Source of the DNA: an uncultured Lachnospiraceae bacterium
GTDB taxonomy: Bacteria; Bacillota; Clostridia; Lachnospirales; Lachnospiraceae
Assembly: GCA_949502235.1 (NCBI GenBank)
Contig: CATBDC010000002.1
Location: 62,001 to 126,000, forward strand
Direction of reading: 5' to 3'
Length of the DNA: 64,000 nucleotides
Shown: positions 45,791 to 55,765 of the stretch, piece after piece
Numbering within the stretch: the stretch's first letter is position 1
How the letters are laid out: the number at the start of each line of letters is the position of its first letter
Program-made: the position numbers and the translations under genes
The notes under the pieces: generated by a model
What the model was told of the DNA's origin: nothing
Databases searched by the model: none
The model's input: the letters and a program-made list of their open reading frames with translations, nothing else

Positions 45791-46399
45791 TTACTTAAAA
45801 TCATGTTCCTTAAGAAGTCTTCCAAGCTTATCAAGTCCCTGACGTATGCGGGATTTGACAGTGGCAGTGGATGTTCCTGACATACGGGCAATCTCACGAT
45901 TTTTATATCCGTAAAAATGATGAAGAAGCACTGCCTCCCGCTGAACCTCCGTAAGTTTTAAAAAAGCCTGTGAAAGCACGATGCAGTCCACGGTATGATC
46001 CATATCGTCAAAAGCACCTTCTTCCCCTTTTCCTTCAAAAATCAAGGAGGCAGGATCTGGATCTGATTTCACTTCCAGGGACGTCTGCTTTCTCAAATAG
46101 TCCCTGCACAGGTTCATAGCAATTGTCAGGAGATAACCCTTTAAATTTCTATACCGATAATTCTCTACATACCGGATAAACCTTAGGAATGTCTCCTGCG
46201 TCAGATCATAGGACTCTTCCCTGTTTCCAGTCTGATAGAAGCAGAAATAATAAATATCATCATAATACTTCTCTGCAATTTCATTCAGATATTCCTTACT
46301 GCCGTTCTGAATCCGGCGGATAAGCTCTTTATCCTCCAAACCTGCCTCCTTTCCCCTGTCTCCGCTCATTCCTTTTATGCGATCATTTTCTTCGATCAT
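45791..46399 (-). CDS. ECF RNA polymerase sigma factor
   Basis: 'NREESYDLTQETFLRFIRYVENYRYRNLKGYLLTIAMNLCRDYLRK', 'YGYKNREIARMSGTSTATVKSRIRQGLDKL'; start codon uncertain. Confidence 0.9.
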   Translation of the reverse strand: MIEENDRIKGMSGDRGKEAGLEDKELIRRIQNGSKEYLNEIAEKYYDDIYYFCFYQTGNREESYDLTQETFLRFIRYVENYRYRNLKGYLLTIAMNLCRDYLRKQTSLEVKSDPDPASLIFEGKGEEGAFDDMDHTVDCIVLSQAFLKLTEVQREAVLLHHFYGYKNREIARMSGTSTATVKSRIRQGLDKLGRLLKEHDFK

Positions 46400-46490
46400 A
46401 TTCTTAGACTGGCGGCAGGAAAATATATCAGGAAAATATATAGTGTAAAACGTCTTACAATTAATATAACCCGAATTCATCCAAAAAGGA

Positions 46491-46629
46491 TTTAAATTTT
46501 TTCATCCTGTACGGTTGAGATATTGTTCGAGGGACGGAAGTTTTAAGATGCCCTGCCTGTGTGGGGAAGAACCGCCCCGAGTGGCCGTCCCTCGAATAAT
46601 ACTCCAACCGTACAGGTAGAAATTTTTAA
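46491..46629. mobile_element. ~139-bp MITE-like element with ~45-bp imperfect terminal inverted repeats
   Basis: Left TTTAAATTTTTTCATCCTGTACGGTTGAGATATTGTTCGAGGGACGG (46491-46537); right CCGTCCCTCGAATAATACTCCAACCGTACAGGTAGAAATTTTTAA (46585-46629). Confidence 0.65.
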
Positions 46630-46684
46630 TCACATATTTATTAATATAAAATATATAAATATCACATATTTATGAACTACCAAT

Positions 46685-48001
46685 TCATGATAATACTACA
46701 TCAATTAATTTTTCTGCTGAATCAGCTAAAAATAGCGGAATATTAAGTGTTTTTCCTTCAAATTTTAAGTTTTCCATCGAGAAATGAATGTGGAGCTTTA
46801 GCTTCTCACCGAATTCTTCTTCATATCGTTTCATTCCCAGCCCTTCCCTGCGGGCTGCAGCGTTTACCTCTGCTGGTATAATGTCTTCTCTTCTTTGGAG
46901 GATAAAGTCAACCTCGTGGAAGGGATTGTTCTTTGACCAGTAGCGCGGTGTGCTGTTAAATTGCTCTGAAAGAGAGCTTAGGATATAGTTTTCTGCCAGT
47001 GCGCCGTTTCCTTCAGTAAAAAGCCTTGTGCCTTCTTTAAAGGCGGAGGGCGGAATCTGGGACATCCGCCTTAGGATTCCTACATCTGGAAGGTATACCC
47101 GGAAGGATGACATATCGTCAAAAGCAGACAGCGGAACCCCCGGAACATGGCTTCTGTAGAGTTTCCTTATGTACCGCGTATCAGAAAGCCAGTTTAATGC
47201 TTCCTCATATTCCCGTGCCCTTGCTCCCTCCTTTACAAGCCTGTAAAAAAACTTTTTATTTTCTCTTGCAAGCTGGAGGGGAATGGATCTCCATATATTT
47301 AAGGCCTTCGGAAATGTCTTCTGCTCCGTATAGGCGGCAAACTCATGTTCATAGATTCCTGCAATCTGGGAAAGAATACCCTGAAGCGCATCCACATCCC
47401 TCTTTTTTATCCATGTGTATACAGCCTCTGGCATTCCGCCTGTGACAAAATATATTTTAAGCTTCTCTGTCAAAAGCTGGAACCAAAGCTCATGCACCGG
47501 CAGGAGGGAATCCACATTCTCAATATATTCGGCCAGCTCTTCGCTTCCGTCTGCTTTAAGAACCTCCGTAAAGGTCATGGGGCCAAGCTCCATAACATTG
47601 ATTTTCCCTATGGGAAGAGTCCTCCTAAGAGGCGTCCCGGCACATGCAATATGAAACTGGGGCGCCTGCTCATAAAATACCTCCAGTGCGTCTGCCGCCT
47701 GGGGACAGTCCTGTATATCATCCAGAATCAGAAGGGTCTTTTCCGGCACGATTCTCTGTCCCGCAGAAAGCATCAGATTCTGAAGGATACGGTTTGCGTC
47801 AAAGACTTCTGGAGCCGCAAAAAACTGCCTGTACTCCTCGTGATCCCGAAAGCTTATATATACTGTATTTTTATAGCAGCGCTTTCCAAATTCCTTTAGT
47901 ACCCAGGTTTTTCCCGAGCGGCTGACTCCCTGAAGAAAGAGGGGGCGGCGGTATTTGGAATTCTGCCAGCCGTGAAGATTTTTTAAAATTGTACGCTCCA
48001 T
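46685..48001 (-). CDS. AAA family ATPase with DUF4143 domain
   Basis: 'LFLQGVSRSGKTWVLKEFGK', 'LLILDDIQDCPQAADALEVFYE', C-terminal 'NSTPRYWSKNNPFHEVDFILQRRE'. Confidence 0.9.
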   Translation of the reverse strand: MERTILKNLHGWQNSKYRRPLFLQGVSRSGKTWVLKEFGKRCYKNTVYISFRDHEEYRQFFAAPEVFDANRILQNLMLSAGQRIVPEKTLLILDDIQDCPQAADALEVFYEQAPQFHIACAGTPLRRTLPIGKINVMELGPMTFTEVLKADGSEELAEYIENVDSLLPVHELWFQLLTEKLKIYFVTGGMPEAVYTWIKKRDVDALQGILSQIAGIYEHEFAAYTEQKTFPKALNIWRSIPLQLARENKKFFYRLVKEGARAREYEEALNWLSDTRYIRKLYRSHVPGVPLSAFDDMSSFRVYLPDVGILRRMSQIPPSAFKEGTRLFTEGNGALAENYILSSLSEQFNSTPRYWSKNNPFHEVDFILQRREDIIPAEVNAAARREGLGMKRYEEEFGEKLKLHIHFSMENLKFEGKTLNIPLFLADSAEKLIDVVLS

Positions 48002-48117
48002 ATTTCCTCCTGTAGGTTATTGTGAATAGTTACGCATTCATATTTCTGATTATACGCTATGGAAAAAAACAATGCAATCTGATACAATGATAAATAGTAA
48101 CTATGAAAGGACTCTAT

Positions 48118-48143
48118 GTTACTGTGAACGTAGTGAACAGTAA
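48118..48143. repeat. Second copy of short palindromic repeat
   Basis: GTTACTGTGAACGTAGTGAACAGTAA vs copy at 4011-4037. Confidence 0.6.
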
Positions 48144-48159
48144 GTAACGGATTTTTGCT

Positions 48160-48897
48160 ATGACATTACAAAAGCTTTTAAGCTATACAAGAAAGGCTGT
48201 CGATGAATATGACTTAATCTCCGAGGGTGACCGCATCGCCCTTGGAATCTCCGGGGGCAAGGACAGCCTCGCCCTTCTGTACGCCCTACACGGCCTGAGG
48301 CGATTCTACCCGAAGCATTTTGAGCTTGGGGCGGTTACTGTTGACCTGGGCTATCCGGAATGTGATTTCACCCCTGTCGCAGAGCTTCTAAAGGAGCTTC
48401 ATGTGCCTTATGAGGTTGTAAAGACAGACATTGCCCATATTCTGTTCGAGGAGCGTAAAGAAAGCAGTCCCTGCTCCTTATGCGCAAAAATGCGCAAAGG
48501 AGCCCTCAACCAGGCTGTAAAGGAAATGGGCTATAATAAGGTGGCCTACGCCCATCACAAGGATGATATTGTAGAGACAATGCTTCTTTCCCTTCTGTTT
48601 GAGGGAAGGTTCTATTCCTTTTCCCCGAAAACCTATCTGGATCGCATGGATCTTACAGTGATACGCCCCATGATGTTTGTAGAGGAGGCAGAGGTAATCG
48701 GATTTAAAAACAAATACAGTCTCCCCGTTGTGACCAGCAGATGCCCTATTGACGGCTTCACAAAGCGTCAATACGCAAAGGAACTTGTAAAAAGCTTAAA
48801 CCAGGAGCATCCCGGGGCAAAGCAGCGGATGTTTACTGCCATTTTAAACGGAAAAATAGAGGGATGGCCTAAGCGCATCCCCCATGTAAGATCGTAA
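48160..48897 (+). CDS. TtcA-family tRNA 2-thiocytidine biosynthesis-like PP-loop protein
   Basis: 'ALGISGGKDSLALLYAL' PP-loop, 'SPCSLCAKMRKGAL'. Confidence 0.9.
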   Translation: MTLQKLLSYTRKAVDEYDLISEGDRIALGISGGKDSLALLYALHGLRRFYPKHFELGAVTVDLGYPECDFTPVAELLKELHVPYEVVKTDIAHILFEERKESSPCSLCAKMRKGALNQAVKEMGYNKVAYAHHKDDIVETMLLSLLFEGRFYSFSPKTYLDRMDLTVIRPMMFVEEAEVIGFKNKYSLPVVTSRCPIDGFTKRQYAKELVKSLNQEHPGAKQRMFTAILNGKIEGWPKRIPHVRS

Positions 48898-48935
48898 CAT
48901 CCATATTCCGGATATAACCATCCAGACTGCCTGTA

Positions 48936-49580
48936 TTACAGAACCCTTTTCCCTTCCTGCTCCTTTAATTCAACCAGCATTTTTATGGCCTTTGCGGTTC
49001 CGTCAATACCAAGTAGCGAGCTGTCCAGGCAGGCATGATAGCTCTCTGCGGCTCCCCACTTCTTATTACTGTAATAGTTATAATAGCTGGCGCGTTTTTT
49101 ATCTGTCTTTATAATCAAATCTTTTGCCTTTACATCCGTCAGATCATAAATACGGGCAATGCGCCTTATCTTGGCATCCATATTTGCATGGATAAAGAGG
49201 CTTAGGACATTGTCATATCCCTCCAGTGCATAATCCGCGCAGCGCCCTACCAGAATACAGGGACCTTCATCCGCAATCTTCTTGATCGCGTCAAACTGCG
49301 CAAGAAATACTTTATGGTTAATGGGCATATCCGTATAACTTCCCGAAGTATATCCCAGGGAATAGGTATCCATAACAAGCGAATATAAAAAACTGCTTGT
49401 GGGCTTCTCGTCATGTGTTTCAAATAATTCCTGACACAGCCCGCTCTCCTTCGCGGCCCGGTCAAGCATTTCCTTATCGTAAAGCTTGATCCCAAGCTCA
49501 TCTGCCACCTTATACCCAATCTCCCGGCCGGCGCTGCCGTACTGTCTTCCAATAGTTATAATTGTATTTGTTTTTGCCAT
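48936..49580 (-). CDS. Cytidylate kinase-like family protein
   Basis: 'TIITIGRQYGSAGREIGYKVADELGIKLYDKEMLDRAAKESGL'. Confidence 0.9.
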   Translation of the reverse strand: MAKTNTIITIGRQYGSAGREIGYKVADELGIKLYDKEMLDRAAKESGLCQELFETHDEKPTSSFLYSLVMDTYSLGYTSGSYTDMPINHKVFLAQFDAIKKIADEGPCILVGRCADYALEGYDNVLSLFIHANMDAKIRRIARIYDLTDVKAKDLIIKTDKKRASYYNYYSNKKWGAAESYHACLDSSLLGIDGTAKAIKMLVELKEQEGKRVL

Positions 49581-49643
49581 ACTGATCACGCTCCTTTATA
49601 AACATAAATGGCTGCAACATTTATATCATATTATACAATAATT

Positions 49644-50573
49644 TCACATAAATGTATAGAATTTTTTGCTAATATAACTCAATAACTCTACAAAATAAGA
49701 AGGCAGGGGCGCCTCCACCTCAAGATATTCTCCTGTCCGGGGATGAATGATTCCTAAAGTCTTTGCATGAAGCGTCTGCCCTACAAGCTTTGGAAAGGGA
49801 CATTTCTTCGGCCCGTATACCCTGTCCCCTGTAATGGGATGGCCGCTTTCTGCCATATGGACGCGGATCTGGTGGGTTCGTCCTGTTTCAAGCCGGCATC
49901 TTATATACGTATAATCTCCAAAACGTTTCAGCACCTCATAATGGGTAATGGCCGTCCTGCCGTTTTTTGAGTGGGTGCTCATCCTTTTTCTATCCACAGG
50001 ATGCCTCCCAACAGGTGCGTTAATAACACCGGCATCCTCCTTTATATTCCCGTGGACAACCGCCTCATAGACACGGTTGATAGAATGTTCCTTAAGCTGC
50101 AGGGACAGGCTCTGATGAGCCATGTCATTTTTGCATACAACAAGAGAGCCCGTGGTGTCCATGTCAATCCGATGGACAATTCCGGGACGCCTGCTTCCTC
50201 CTATGCCGGACAGCTCGTCCTTACAATGATACATAAGAGCGTTTACAAGAGTTCCCGTATAATGCCCCGGCGCAGGATGCACCACCATCTGCTTGGGCTT
50301 ATTTACTATAATAATATCTCTGTCCTCATAAAGAATATCAAGAGGAATCTCCTCCGGAACGATCTCTAAGTCCTTTGTCTCCGGAAGAGATACCTCGGCT
50401 CTGTCCCCGAGGGCAAGCCTGTAGCTTGCTTTTACAGGCTTCCCGTTTATTTTTATATGGCCATCCTTAATCAGCTTTTGGATGTAGGAGCGGGACGCCG
50501 CTTCTATCTCCCCGGCAAGAAACCTGTCAACCCTTTCTCCCTCTTCATTTTCTACTGTGAAGTATTCGTTCAA
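49644..50573 (-). CDS. RluA-family pseudouridine synthase (RluD-like)
   Basis: S4 domain plus 'RRPGIVHRIDMDTTGSLVVCKND'. Confidence 0.95.
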   Translation of the reverse strand: MNEYFTVENEEGERVDRFLAGEIEAASRSYIQKLIKDGHIKINGKPVKASYRLALGDRAEVSLPETKDLEIVPEEIPLDILYEDRDIIIVNKPKQMVVHPAPGHYTGTLVNALMYHCKDELSGIGGSRRPGIVHRIDMDTTGSLVVCKNDMAHQSLSLQLKEHSINRVYEAVVHGNIKEDAGVINAPVGRHPVDRKRMSTHSKNGRTAITHYEVLKRFGDYTYIRCRLETGRTHQIRVHMAESGHPITGDRVYGPKKCPFPKLVGQTLHAKTLGIIHPRTGEYLEVEAPLPSYFVELLSYISKKFYTFM

Positions 50574-51072
50574 GCTCCTCCTCCTTATAGTAAAAACACA
50601 ATAAAACAAATAATAAAAATGCCGCGGCAGTCACGAAAATATCCGCAACATTAAAGATAGGGAAATCAATCAGCTTAAAATAGAAAAAATCCACCACATA
50701 ATTGAGCCTCACCCGATCAATAAAATTACCCAGCGCCCCCGCAGTAATAAGAACTGCACAGGCACGTAAGGGAACATATCGCTTTTCCATGGGAACACGC
50801 GCATAAAACCAGATGACAGCAGCACAGATAACAGCCACGCTGCAGAAGAAAAAAATCCTCTGGTTCTGAAAGAGCCCGAATGCGGCCCCCCTGTTCTCAA
50901 GATATTCCAAATGGAAAACATTCTTTATAATAATATATGGCTCCTTCCCCTTTAGCCTGGCAAGAGCAAAATATTTTGTAATCTGGTCAAAAAAAACTCC
51001 CGCCGCAATACAGATTACGGCAGTCAGATAATATCTTACACGGCTGTACTGATTCTTCATAATCATCCTCAT
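50545..51072 (-). CDS. lspA: Signal peptidase II
   Basis: 4 TM; 'LEYLENRGAAFGLFQ', 'ALGNFIDRVRLNYVVDFFYF'. Confidence 0.95.
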   Translation of the reverse strand: MRMIMKNQYSRVRYYLTAVICIAAGVFFDQITKYFALARLKGKEPYIIIKNVFHLEYLENRGAAFGLFQNQRIFFFCSVAVICAAVIWFYARVPMEKRYVPLRACAVLITAGALGNFIDRVRLNYVVDFFYFKLIDFPIFNVADIFVTAAAFLLFVLLCFYYKEEELERILHSRK

Positions 51073-51075
51073 GCT

Positions 51076-51825
51076 TCACATATATTTTCGGACGGAAATC
51101 AGATACCGCCCTTTTTTTGTTTCAGAAAGGATTCCGTCATAGACAGCTTTTCCTGTCCCTCTTACGGATATAATGTCTCCCTCCTTTAAATGATACCCGT
51201 TGCTTGTAATAAGCTTCCCGTTTACGAATACCTTCCCGCCTTCAATAAGCGGAACAAGCCTGCTTCTTGACAGAGGAAAGCAGACAGAAAGCACCGTGTC
51301 AAGACGCACGGAGGGCACAGTACCCTTGATGCTTTCATAGCGGGGAGTATAGGTAATATCTGAGGTTTCCTGCACGGAAGCCTTTACGGATGTATGCCTG
51401 ACACGCGTGAGGCTCTCCGCAATATATCCCGCGATCTCTTCCTTTGCAAATACAACTGCCCCGCCCTCATCCGCCAGAATATCCCCCAGTCTGCACCTGT
51501 CTATTCCAAGGTTCATAAGAGAGCCGAGATAATCCCTGTGGGTAAGCTCCTCTGCAAAACGCTTATTTAAAGGTGTAACCCTCACTGCCTTTACCGGGTA
51601 CGAAAAACAAAGAGCATCAGGTAGAAATGCAGCCATCTGACGCTCTGATAGTTCGTATCCTCCATATGTTTCATAACCTGCCGGAAACATATACTTTGGT
51701 ATCGTATGAAGTATATTAAGTTCATTCAGATTCAAAAAATCTGAAAATGTCACAAATCCTCTGCTGTATGCCTGATTTGATAATTCGATCAGACGCTTTT
51801 TAAGCATATCCTCTTCTTTTCCCAT
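51076..51825 (-). CDS. ylmH: YlmH family RNA-binding (S4) protein
   Basis: 'SLMNLGIDRCRLGDILADEGGAVVFAKEEIAGYI', C-terminal S4. Confidence 0.9.
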   Translation of the reverse strand: MGKEEDMLKKRLIELSNQAYSRGFVTFSDFLNLNELNILHTIPKYMFPAGYETYGGYELSERQMAAFLPDALCFSYPVKAVRVTPLNKRFAEELTHRDYLGSLMNLGIDRCRLGDILADEGGAVVFAKEEIAGYIAESLTRVRHTSVKASVQETSDITYTPRYESIKGTVPSVRLDTVLSVCFPLSRSRLVPLIEGGKVFVNGKLITSNGYHLKEGDIISVRGTGKAVYDGILSETKKGRYLISVRKYM

Positions 51826-51843
51826 GACAGACCACCTTAACCT

Positions 51844-52398
51844 CTAAAATCTGGACCGCATGGACGATGCGTCAAAGGATGTATTCAGAAGATCCTGCAG
51901 ATCTCCTGATATATCAACATTTGTCGGAGTCACAAGGAATATGTAATTAGATATCTTCTGGAGATTTCCGCTGATAGCATAGGCAGCGCCGGATGTAAAA
52001 TCAATAATCCTCTGGGCAATCTCAAGGTCAAGCCCTTCAAGGTTCAAAATAACAGTTCTCCCGTCTAAAAGCGTCTCCGTAATTTCCCTGGCATCTTCGA
52101 CAGATGTCGGCCTGATTACACACACCTCCATACTTACATTAGAGGCCCTCCTTGCCGGCTGGCGCATGGGTGTTATTTTACTGTTACTGCCGGAACGGGA
52201 ATTTCTTGAAGTCCTTGCCGGAGGATTGTATTCTTCTTCCTCATCATCATAATCATTATAATTTTTTTCCTTACGGAAAAAGCTTCTTTTCGGCTTTTCT
52301 TCATATTCATCATCATAATCGTCATCATAGAAGTCGTCATCATAATCGTCATCATCATTTAACTTCATGATGTCCATAAACTTATCCAATACTCCCAT
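51844..52398 (-). CDS. sepF: Cell division protein SepF
   Basis: 'ITETLLDGRTVILNLEGLDLEIAQRIIDFTSGAAYAISGNLQKIS'. Confidence 0.95.
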   Translation of the reverse strand: MGVLDKFMDIMKLNDDDDYDDDFYDDDYDDEYEEKPKRSFFRKEKNYNDYDDEEEEYNPPARTSRNSRSGSNSKITPMRQPARRASNVSMEVCVIRPTSVEDAREITETLLDGRTVILNLEGLDLEIAQRIIDFTSGAAYAISGNLQKISNYIFLVTPTNVDISGDLQDLLNTSFDASSMRSRF

Positions 52399-52410
52399 TT
52401 ATTACTTCTC

Positions 52411-53115
52411 CTATCCTGCATTTGTTTGAGTGTAATCCCGCGCCCCAAATATTCCGGTTCCTACACGTACCATTGTTGCTCCCTCTTCAATGGCCACCTG
52501 GTAATCATTAGTCATACCCATCGACAGTACACTCATATTGATATTATGTGCGTTTTTTGCCGCAATGTCAACAGATAATTTTCGTAAATGCGCGAAAACA
52601 GGACGGTTTTCTTCTGGATTTTCTACATAAGGCGCTATTGTCATAAGGCCTTTCACCCTGATATGGGGAAATTTAGAAACCTCATCCACAAATTCATCAA
52701 GCTCCTGTGGCCTAAGTCCGAATTTACTCTCTTCTCCCGCAACATTTACCTCAATCAGGATATCTGCAGTGAGCTTCCTCTTTGCCGCCTCCTTCTCAAT
52801 TGCTTCGGCAAGGCGTATGGAATCAACAGAATGGATAAGCTCTGTCTTCCCAATGATATATTTTATTTTGTTTCTCTGCAGATGCCCGATCATGTGCCAG
52901 CGGATATCTTTTGGGAGCAGGTCATATTTTTCGGCAAGCTCCTGCACCTTATTTTCCCCGAAAATGCGCACTCCGAGGCGGTATGCCTCTTCGAGGGTCC
53001 CTGCCGGCTTTGTCTTGCTGACCGCAATCAGCGTCACCTCTTCCCTTAAACGCCCGCTTCTTTCGCAGGCCTTAAGAATTTCCTCTTCTACATGTTCAAG
53101 ATTTTCCTTCAGCAT
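52411..53115 (-). CDS. yggS: YggS family PLP-binding protein
   Basis: 'VTLIAVSKTKPAGTLEEAYRLGVRIFGENKVQEL', 'LSMGMTNDYQVAIEEGATMVRVGTGIFG'. Confidence 0.95.
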   Translation of the reverse strand: MLKENLEHVEEEILKACERSGRLREEVTLIAVSKTKPAGTLEEAYRLGVRIFGENKVQELAEKYDLLPKDIRWHMIGHLQRNKIKYIIGKTELIHSVDSIRLAEAIEKEAAKRKLTADILIEVNVAGEESKFGLRPQELDEFVDEVSKFPHIRVKGLMTIAPYVENPEENRPVFAHLRKLSVDIAAKNAHNINMSVLSMGMTNDYQVAIEEGATMVRVGTGIFGARDYTQTNAG

Positions 53116-53128
53116 CTTTTATCCTCCT

Positions 53129-54499
53129 TTAAAATACAACGTCATTTTCCCTCACATCCGCCCCTGTAAGAGCAATGTGATCATAATTTGACAGTCCGTA
53201 ATCATTTCCTGATTCTACAATGTAGTATTCTTCGCTTTCACACAGAATATCAACCTCTTTAAATACTGCATATCCTTTATTAATGTTGTAAACCCCCTTC
53301 AGGGATTTCTTCTCCTTTAGTTCATATGTATCATCAGAATCTGTCTTTCTAAGGACACTCCCCTCCTCAAACACATCCGGGTTAAGATAAACCAGACTAT
53401 TTTCATTATCTCTGTAATACACATCTGCCTTCCTGAACTCTGTATTTCCTCCCTTCGCACCCAGCAGAACCCCCTGTTCCCTGCTGTTTCCTCCCTGGGT
53501 CAGAAAGGATTCGGGAACAACATAAAAGTCCTTCTCTACTACCGCAGATTTTGGAATCTTAAGACCAGACTCATCTTCTATGATAAGCTCAATATCAAGA
53601 TACCTTTCCTTCGCATAGCGTACCATGGAAGACTCAAAGGTAAGAAAGGCCAGGTCTGCATCCGGCGTATTATAAACGGCCAGATCTGCCATCGCTGTTT
53701 CATGATCCTTTGAAAACTGTACACGGATGCTGTCCATAGTAATAAGCTCCTTCGCCGCCTCATCCTCCAGCACAATCACAAGAGTCCAGGTATCCTCCGT
53801 GATCACCTTGTAAACCGGATCTCCTGCTTTCACACTGGTATTATTTTGATATTCGAAGGGCTCATAATTCTGTTTTTCGATCATCTCGCGGGTTACATCG
53901 CTTAAGGTAATCCCTTCATATCCGTCTGTCCCGTAGATAACGATTCCTGGCGTACCTGCCTGAAAAACAGTGAGCCCTTCTGCACCGGCTGACAGCATGA
54001 CGCTTAGCTGTTCCTGTCTGCTCTGGTTTGATGTCTTCTCCAAAATGGCGCCAATATTGTCCTTTAGTGTATATACATCATGAAACTGCACAGGATGGAA
54101 ATTTTCCGTAAAATCCTGCGTCTTAACCAGAACCGCGTCCCTCTCTTCTGCGGAAAGCTCCTCTTTTCTTTCCGACTCTGTGTCAGTAAAGTCAAGCTTT
54201 TCTTTTGACAGGGAATACACGGATGTCTTTGCTCCTGCCTTGCTTCCCTCAGGAGCAAAATAATTCACATAGCCGTCTTCTGCTGCAGATACCACCGTTT
54301 CACTTCTTACAATAAAGCCTGTATAAGCATTATCCTTTAAAATACTGCCCTCCCGTACCTCATAGGCAGAGATGTGGGGACCGGTAAGATATAAAAGAAC
54401 CGTAACTGCAAGATAAATAAATACAACTCCGAAAATAACAACTCCGATATTAATATTCCATCTTTTCCGAAATACTGTGACCTCTTTCTTTCCCGCCAA
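53129..54499 (-). CDS. HlyD-like periplasmic adaptor/hypothetical membrane protein
   Basis: One N-terminal TM, 'EGSILKDNAYTGFIVRSETVVSAAEDGYVNYFAPEGSKAGAKTSVYSL' barrel-sandwich-like. Confidence 0.75.
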   Translation of the reverse strand: MAGKKEVTVFRKRWNINIGVVIFGVVFIYLAVTVLLYLTGPHISAYEVREGSILKDNAYTGFIVRSETVVSAAEDGYVNYFAPEGSKAGAKTSVYSLSKEKLDFTDTESERKEELSAEERDAVLVKTQDFTENFHPVQFHDVYTLKDNIGAILEKTSNQSRQEQLSVMLSAGAEGLTVFQAGTPGIVIYGTDGYEGITLSDVTREMIEKQNYEPFEYQNNTSVKAGDPVYKVITEDTWTLVIVLEDEAAKELITMDSIRVQFSKDHETAMADLAVYNTPDADLAFLTFESSMVRYAKERYLDIELIIEDESGLKIPKSAVVEKDFYVVPESFLTQGGNSREQGVLLGAKGGNTEFRKADVYYRDNENSLVYLNPDVFEEGSVLRKTDSDDTYELKEKKSLKGVYNINKGYAVFKEVDILCESEEYYIVESGNDYGLSNYDHIALTGADVRENDVVF

Positions 54500-54518
54500 G
54501 CCTGTTTCCTCCTACAAA

Positions 54519-55442
54519 TTACAAATAACGAAGCGCCGCCCCTGACAGATAATGGAATTTCTTTCCCTGATATGCTCCTTGTCTCTGCATCTCATCCAAA
54601 AGCTCGCTTTTAAGCTTCCACCAGCTCATCCCCCAGTTAGAAAATACTGCATCCTCCTCCGGCACTCGGCTAAACAGCCTTTCTACGGCTATGTCAGGGG
54701 AAAGATATTCAAGGAAAAGAATCAGGCGCCTGATATATTCTTCCTTTTCGCATATGGATATTGTACCATTTTCAAAAGCTTCGCACAACCTTGTGTTTTT
54801 TGCAATATAAAGAGAGTGGATTTTTACCGTATCTGTATGCAAAGCTGACAGAAGCTTGGCAGTCTCCACAGCATCCTCACTCGTATCGCCTGGAAGATTT
54901 AAAATGACATGCGTACATATTTCAAATCCGTATCTGCGGATATGAAGCACTGCGTCAATATATTCCGCAAGGGTATGGCCCCTGTTTATCCGGGCAAGGG
55001 TGTGATAATTTGCTGTCTGAAGTCCAAGTTCAATGGTAATATCTTTATCCCGGAGCTCCTTAAGTATTTTTAAATATTCTTCTCCGATACAATCCGGCCT
55101 TGTGGAAACAGCAATCCCTGCAATATCCGGAACCTCTGACGCCTCCTCAAGATAACGTCTGAAATCCTCTGCAGGCAAAAAAGTATTTGTATAATTCTGG
55201 AAATATGCAATAAATTTGTGTACATTATACTTTTTTTCAATTAATTTACGGGTTTTTAAAAGTTGTTCCTTAACAGGAACACTATTATTTAAGGCTTCAA
55301 ATCCCGTACCCTTTTCTGAACAGAAGTCACATCCTCTTCCTCCTCTTACGCGGTTCGGGCATGTAACAGGAAGATTTACCGGAAGCTTATACACCTTTTC
55401 ACCATATTTATTTTTTAAATAATCTGAATAAGAATAATACAT
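54519..55442 (-). CDS. TIGR01212 family radical SAM protein
   Basis: 'CPNRVRGGRGCDFCSEKGTGFEA', 'IAYFQNYTNTFLPAEDFRRYLEEA'. Confidence 0.9.
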   Translation of the reverse strand: MYYSYSDYLKNKYGEKVYKLPVNLPVTCPNRVRGGRGCDFCSEKGTGFEALNNSVPVKEQLLKTRKLIEKKYNVHKFIAYFQNYTNTFLPAEDFRRYLEEASEVPDIAGIAVSTRPDCIGEEYLKILKELRDKDITIELGLQTANYHTLARINRGHTLAEYIDAVLHIRRYGFEICTHVILNLPGDTSEDAVETAKLLSALHTDTVKIHSLYIAKNTRLCEAFENGTISICEKEEYIRRLILFLEYLSPDIAVERLFSRVPEEDAVFSNWGMSWWKLKSELLDEMQRQGAYQGKKFHYLSGAALRYL

Positions 55443-55509
55443 TTTTTCACCTTTCCGGGAATAAATTTTTTTCCTTTGAGAAATACTATGTTCTTAAAGG
55501 AGGGATAAT

Positions 55510-55725
55510 ATGAAATGGTTTGACAACACTGCTCTGACACTCGTGATCATTGGAGCAGTCAACTGGCTTTTAGTGGGAATCTTCCGATTTGATCTGGTCG
55601 CGTTCCTGCTTGGTAATCTGTCATGGATTTCCCGTATTATATATACACTCGTTGGCTTATGCGGTCTCTATCTTATCAGTCTGTACGGCAGAATCGGCAG
55701 CGTAACTGATGGCAGCGCAGAATAA
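55510..55725 (+). CDS. DUF378 domain-containing protein
   Basis: 'LTLVIIGAVNWLLVGIFRFDLVAFLLG'. Confidence 0.92.
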   Translation: MKWFDNTALTLVIIGAVNWLLVGIFRFDLVAFLLGNLSWISRIIYTLVGLCGLYLISLYGRIGSVTDGSAE

Positions 55726-55729
55726 AAGA

Positions 55730-55760
55730 GGTATCTCCGTGAAGGAGATACCCTTTTTTA
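55730..55760. terminator. Rho-independent terminator
   Basis: GGTATCTCC-gtgaa-GGAGATACCC then TTTTTTA. Confidence 0.85.
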
Positions 55761-55765
55761 TTCCG

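Noticed and set aside
47345-47899. 184-aa plus-strand ORF opposite the DUF4143 ATPase
   Set aside because: Antisense to a well-supported CDS; no recognisable domain.
46685-48001. AAA-DUF4143 ATPase as a defence gene
   Set aside because: Very common stand-alone family in this lineage; no partner genes present.
52152-52370. His-rich and Met-rich ORFs over sepF
   Set aside because: Products of the GAT/GAC-rich acidic linker of SepF read in other frames.
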